64,000 nucleotides of DNA from Spirochaetales bacterium (GTDB lineage Bacteria > Spirochaetota > Spirochaetia > UBA9216): the NCBI GenBank assembly GCA_016342585.1, contig JAEINK010000025.1, forward strand, positions 1-64,000, given 5' to 3'. Made by a program: the position numbers and the translations under genes. Below, one piece after another: positions 61,093 through 64,000 of the stretch. Numbering within the stretch: position 1 is the first letter of the stretch; the number at the start of each line of letters is the position of its first letter. The notes beneath the pieces were generated by a model. It saw nothing but the letters and a program-made list of their open reading frames with translations, was not told where the DNA came from and made no database searches.

Positions 61093-62331
61093 CTATATTA
61101 GACAGCAGAGAATTGTATCTATCTTTTCTACCGCTGTTTTCAGTTTATATTTGTTTTTAGCATCCAGACCATCAGGATATATCTTTATCATGAGTTTGAG
61201 GTTTTTTTCTACTGAATTTATGCCCTCGGCCAGATGAAGATCATCCTCCATTGCCATAATAAAATCATTTTCCAATGTTGATATAAGCACTTCCTGCTCA
61301 TCGCTCTTGTCGGGAGATCCATTTTTTAAGATTGTGAGCTGTTCTATCATTTTTCTGATTACTTTTAGTCTTTGTGAACTCTTTTCAATGTGAGTCCAGG
61401 TGAAATTCAGCTTTTTCCTGTAATGGACCTGGGATGTAAGGAAAAATCTAAGCTCTTCGGGAGAGAATCCTTTATCATAAATATGTTCAGGATAGAGGAT
61501 GTTTCCCCGGCTTTTGGACATGGATGAGCCATCGACAACCAGATGTTCTCCATGCAGATAAATCTGGGCATACTCCTTACCGGTCAGAGCTTCCATGATA
61601 GCGATGTTATAATCATGGTGTCTGTAGATATTATCAATACCGCCGCAGTTTATATCGATCTGTTCTCCCAGGTGGCTGTGAATAATGGCCGGATCCTGAA
61701 TATTCCAGGATGGTCGACCGCGCCCCACAACCGAATCCCAGAAGTGGATGTGTTCTCCCTTATCGGCATGCCACAGGATGAAATCTCCTCTGTTCCACCG
61801 GTTGCCATTGTAGGTATCCTTTTTAAATCTCAGTCGCTTTTCGGGCCATCGTGTCATATCAAGCCCGAAGAGCTTCCCAAAGTTTTTACTTTTCAGAGGA
61901 TCAAAGAATACTCCGTCAGTATGTTTATAGGCAAAGCCTTTCTCGATCAGTGTTTTGGTGATTTCCGCGGCTTCGTTTATTGTTGAACTGGATGAGGGGA
62001 GGATTTTCGGTAGTTTTATATGGAGTTCCTTTGTCTCCTTTCTGAAATAATCCGCTGCATTGGAGGTCATATCCGCCATTTTTTCGCCCTTACTGTGGGC
62101 TTCTTCGATGGATTTATCTTCGATATCAGTCAGATTAATAATTCTGTCTACCTGGTTTCCCTGGAATTCAAGGAATCGTATGAGTAAATCTTCATAGAGA
62201 AAGGTTCTATAGTTTCCAATATGTGGACGTTGATATATTGATGGACCGCAGGTGAATATTTTCACCTTTTTAGCCTCTAAAGGAGTAAAAGGCCCCTTTT
62301 CTTTAGTCATAGAATTAAGAAGTTTCAGCAA
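61093..62331 (-). CDS. Cysteinyl-tRNA synthetase-like protein with altered zinc site
   Basis: The 412-residue protein keeps the class I HIGH box (RPHIGNYRTF), INLTDIEDK, the KMSKS box (SSMSKSRGN) and overall CysRS order, but is about 50 residues shorter than usual. Of the four zinc ligands of E. coli CysRS, Cys28 and the His of HHD are kept, while the expected Cys in WHIEC is Asp213 (WNIQDP) and the expected Glu is Asn242 (HHDYN). The zinc normally reads the cysteine thiol, so specificity may have changed. TTG start at 62331 with GAGGA upstream. A canonical cysS may exist elsewhere; calling this one cysS would be unsafe. Confidence 0.8.
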   Translation of the reverse strand: MLKLLNSMTKEKGPFTPLEAKKVKIFTCGPSIYQRPHIGNYRTFLYEDLLIRFLEFQGNQVDRIINLTDIEDKSIEEAHSKGEKMADMTSNAADYFRKETKELHIKLPKILPSSSSTINEAAEITKTLIEKGFAYKHTDGVFFDPLKSKNFGKLFGLDMTRWPEKRLRFKKDTYNGNRWNRGDFILWHADKGEHIHFWDSVVGRGRPSWNIQDPAIIHSHLGEQIDINCGGIDNIYRHHDYNIAIMEALTGKEYAQIYLHGEHLVVDGSSMSKSRGNILYPEHIYDKGFSPEELRFFLTSQVHYRKKLNFTWTHIEKSSQRLKVIRKMIEQLTILKNGSPDKSDEQEVLISTLENDFIMAMEDDLHLAEGINSVEKNLKLMIKIYPDGLDAKNKYKLKTAVEKIDTILCCLI

Positions 62332-62416
62332 AATGATGTCCTCGCTTATATCTGTTTAGAAAAGGATACTAATATATTCAGCTTTCGTCAAAACCATTGT
62401 TGATAAAAAAAATAAT

Positions 62417-63049
62417 ATGTGTTTAGCTGAGCGCATGAATGCCGAAGAGAAAATGCGAAGCCACTACTATCCTCGACTAGAGGAATTTGAAGAAACACAT
62501 AAAATTCTGGACTGGGAAAGCCGGGAAGCACAGTTTGCCAGGTTCAGGGTTTTAACTGAAAATATTGATATTGCCAATAAATCCCTTCTGGATGTCGGCT
62601 GCGGCTGTGGTGACCTTTTTCAGATGCTGAAAGAGGATGGGATTGATGTGAACTATCTTGGTGTTGATATACTCCCCGCCATGGTAGAGAAGGCGAGTGA
62701 ACTCCATAAGGATGGTCAATTCCTTTGTGTGGATCTCTTCAAGGATAAATCTTTCTGTACGAGGACCTTTAATCTTGTGTTCACCTCGGGGATATTCAAC
62801 CTGAATCTTAATAATAATATGGAATTCTTTCAGTCTGCCTTGATAAAATTTTCGGAAATTGCTGATGAATACCTTGTCATTAATCTTCTTGATGAGGGAA
62901 GTCCTGACCGGGATGATAATTACTTTTATTTTAACCCCGAAAATGCCGCAGCCATGGTTCAGGGGCATGGCTGGGATGTCGAAATCGTAAGAGGATATCT
63001 GAGTAATGATTTTACACTGATAGGGAAGAATAACCCCGATACAGATTAA
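62417..63049 (+). CDS. Class I SAM-dependent methyltransferase
   Basis: The 210-residue protein shows the SAM motif LLDVGCGCGDLFQML (residues about 56-70), an acidic end to strand 2 in YLGVDILPAMVEKA, VDLFKDKSF and FNLVFTSGIFNLN. The substrate is unknown. The start is uncertain between ATG 62417 and ATG 62435; neither has a strong ribosome-binding site. It is divergent from the CysRS-like gene across 85 bp and its stop overlaps the convergent small gene by 4 bp. Confidence 0.88.
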   Translation: MCLAERMNAEEKMRSHYYPRLEEFEETHKILDWESREAQFARFRVLTENIDIANKSLLDVGCGCGDLFQMLKEDGIDVNYLGVDILPAMVEKASELHKDGQFLCVDLFKDKSFCTRTFNLVFTSGIFNLNLNNNMEFFQSALIKFSEIADEYLVINLLDEGSPDRDDNYFYFNPENAAAMVQGHGWDVEIVRGYLSNDFTLIGKNNPDTD

Positions 63050-63303
63050 TCTTCAAAACCCTCTTTAATTATTTGTTTCGCATTGATCCAGACTGCCAGA
63101 AGCCTTTTCTTTTCATTTGGACCTATCATACGATAATTTGCTTCTAAAAACTCTGAAGGGACTGTCCCTGCCACTTTCAGTTCCAGGTAAGGTTTTTCCG
63201 ACTCTCTTGTATAAAGAATAACCTTATCTTCCTTAGAGTTTTTAGATTCAAGAAACTCGATATATTCATTGTTGCCTTTGTCAAAGATGTCGCCTTTATT
63301 CAT
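63046..63303 (-). CDS. Small hypothetical protein (85 aa)
   Basis: The protein is charged and probably cytoplasmic, with a beta-rich middle (KVILYTRESEKPYLELKVAGTV) and a helical C-terminus. I recognise no family. The reading frame is supported by a promoter-like TTGTAT-17-TATTAT ending 6 nt before the ATG and by the tight convergent stop overlap with the methyltransferase gene. Confidence 0.6.
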   Translation of the reverse strand: MNKGDIFDKGNNEYIEFLESKNSKEDKVILYTRESEKPYLELKVAGTVPSEFLEANYRMIGPNEKKRLLAVWINAKQIIKEGFED

Positions 63304-63309
63304 GCATCC

Positions 63310-63338
63310 ATAATAAACCTACCAATACAAAAATACAA
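63310..63338 (-). promoter_or_regulatory. Predicted leaderless promoter of the 85-residue gene
   Basis: On the minus strand TTGTAT (63338-63333), a 17-nt spacer and TATTAT (63315-63310) stand 6 nt before the ATG at 63303. Confidence 0.45.
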
Positions 63339-63355
63339 TTGTAATAAGGTTCTTA

Positions 63356-63384
63356 TTGTGGTAAATTTAGAGTGTAGTTATATT
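63356..63384 (+). promoter_or_regulatory. Promoter of the exported protein gene at the window end
   Basis: TTGTGG (63356-63361), a 17-nt spacer and TATATT (63379-63384) predict a start near 63391 and a 35-nt leader with GTGGAGA before the ATG at 63426. Confidence 0.6.
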
Positions 63385-63425
63385 TATTGAAACTTATCTA
63401 TGAAAAAAACAGTGTGGAGAAAAAG

Positions 63426-64000
63426 ATGAAGGCAAGATCGTTAAAATGCGGGTTTCTGATTCTATCCCTCTTTGTGTCAACTTTTCTTTTATTTTCACAG
63501 ATAGAAGAGGATTCGGCTTCCGTTGAAATCAACCTGAATAATAAATACCGTTATCCCATTTCATTTGGATTTGAATTCAAGAATATGAGTGCGGTAAACG
63601 GGCTTGAGGGGATAGGGCTCGGGACCGACTTCAAGGGGGAGTACTCTTTAACCGACATCTCCCTTTTAACAAGGCTCCCCCTTCAAAGGGCATCTTTTCT
63701 GCAGCCAATGGTTCAATTGGGATTGATAACAACGAATTATATCGGTACACCGGTTGCTGAGGATGAAGGGCCGAATCCTGCTCAGTTTGATAACACACAA
63801 TTATATGGTCTCCTTGGAATGGATTTTTCGAATAAGGTTTCCAAGGAGTTTGAAATCGGGGGGCGTATTGCATTGGGTGCGGGAATGGGCCTTTATCCAG
63901 AGCTGGCCGATGAAACAGTGGCTCAATATAATCTTCTGGCAACAGTCGGAGCAAAGGCCGGTTTAAACCTTTCCTATAATTTAAATATTGAATTTCAGCC
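63426..64000 (+). CDS. Exported beta-rich protein, probably outer-membrane barrel (partial)
   Basis: The frame runs off the window end after 191 codons with no stop. A signal peptide (MKARSLKCGFLILSLFVSTF, cleavage near LLFSQ) is followed by alternating strand and turn patterns such as YPISFGFEFKNMSAV, GLGTDFKGEYSLTDISLLTRL in pieces, MVQLGLITTNYIG, LYGLLGMDFS, IGGRIALGAGMGLYPE and LLATVGAKAGLNLSYNL. This fits an outer-membrane or periplasmic beta-barrel protein. No family is recognised. GGAGA stands 8 nt before the ATG. Confidence 0.75.
   Translation, partial: MKARSLKCGFLILSLFVSTFLLFSQIEEDSASVEINLNNKYRYPISFGFEFKNMSAVNGLEGIGLGTDFKGEYSLTDISLLTRLPLQRASFLQPMVQLGLITTNYIGTPVAEDEGPNPAQFDNTQLYGLLGMDFSNKVSKEFEIGGRIALGAGMGLYPELADETVAQYNLLATVGAKAGLNLSYNLNIEFQ

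Noticed and set aside
63301..63425. Riboswitch or structured leader before the last gene
   Set aside because: Only a short TACAATTGTA palindrome is present upstream of the predicted start; the leader itself is about 35 nt and unstructured.

Overview
The window looks like chromosomal DNA of a free-living, moderate-GC bacterium, most likely a spirochaete (Spirochaeta-like). That assignment is an inference. It rests on a compact housekeeping gene order (murC-yicC-cytidylate kinase-like-rpoZ-miaA; cdaA-ybbR-acpS-DUF2225-truA-udg-priA; def-fmt-PASTA), many PAS-rich sensor kinases, coiled-coil hypotheticals and TTG/GTG starts. There is no phage, CRISPR array, rRNA or complete insertion sequence. 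One tRNA is present, tRNA-Gly(CCC).

Layout. 1-9 kb: a minus-strand two-component pair (double-Cache histidine kinase and a receiver-PAS protein that breaks off inside an H-box), then a coiled-coil protein, an MTA/SAH-nucleosidase-like enzyme, a beta-helix lipoprotein, a 64-residue zinc-ribbon protein and a YihY/BrkB membrane protein. 9-13.4 kb: murC, yicC, cytidylate kinase-like, rpoZ and miaA in a tightly packed plus-strand run. 13.4-22.5 kb: a minus-strand series hisD-folC-hisC, macrodomain protein, RqcH-like NFACT protein, amrB-amrA and a membrane protein that resembles a degenerate protein kinase. 22.5-35.8 kb: folP, then the cdaA-to-priA run, a large hybrid histidine kinase, and def-fmt-PASTA ending in a strong terminator. 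36-38.7 kb: a small zinc-motif protein, a decayed PAS relative of it, tRNA-Gly and a zinc-dependent phospholipase C-like gene. 38.8-42.7 kb: an UMF1-type transporter, a HAD-IG 5'-nucleotidase and rsgA.

43-49 kb holds the most distinctive accessory block: a TetR regulator followed by a consensus promoter, a 20-bp palindromic operator and a four-gene catabolic-looking operon (class III aminotransferase, class II aldolase, FGGY kinase, MFS transporter) whose substrate I cannot name. 49.3-54.7 kb is a decaying region: a 110-bp MITE-like inverted repeat with TA flanks, two tail-anchored paralogues of unknown function (one frameshifted at a G run), an SDR oxidoreductase with a broken SnoaL-like partner, MTA/SAH nucleosidase and a DUF985 cupin. 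54.8-64 kb carries a flavin reductase, a CsgG/PEGA-like protein, the cysteine and Fe-S block nifS-nifU-cysK-cysE, a convergent VOC protein, a CysRS-like protein with a damaged zinc site, a methyltransferase and the start of an exported beta-rich protein.

A pattern running across the window is a set of genes whose -10 hexamer lies only 6-7 nt before the ATG, with no Shine-Dalgarno sequence. This predicts leaderless mRNAs for at least seven genes, alongside ordinary Shine-Dalgarno-led genes. One hybrid kinase gene has the opposite arrangement: its best ribosome-binding site points to a rare ATT start.
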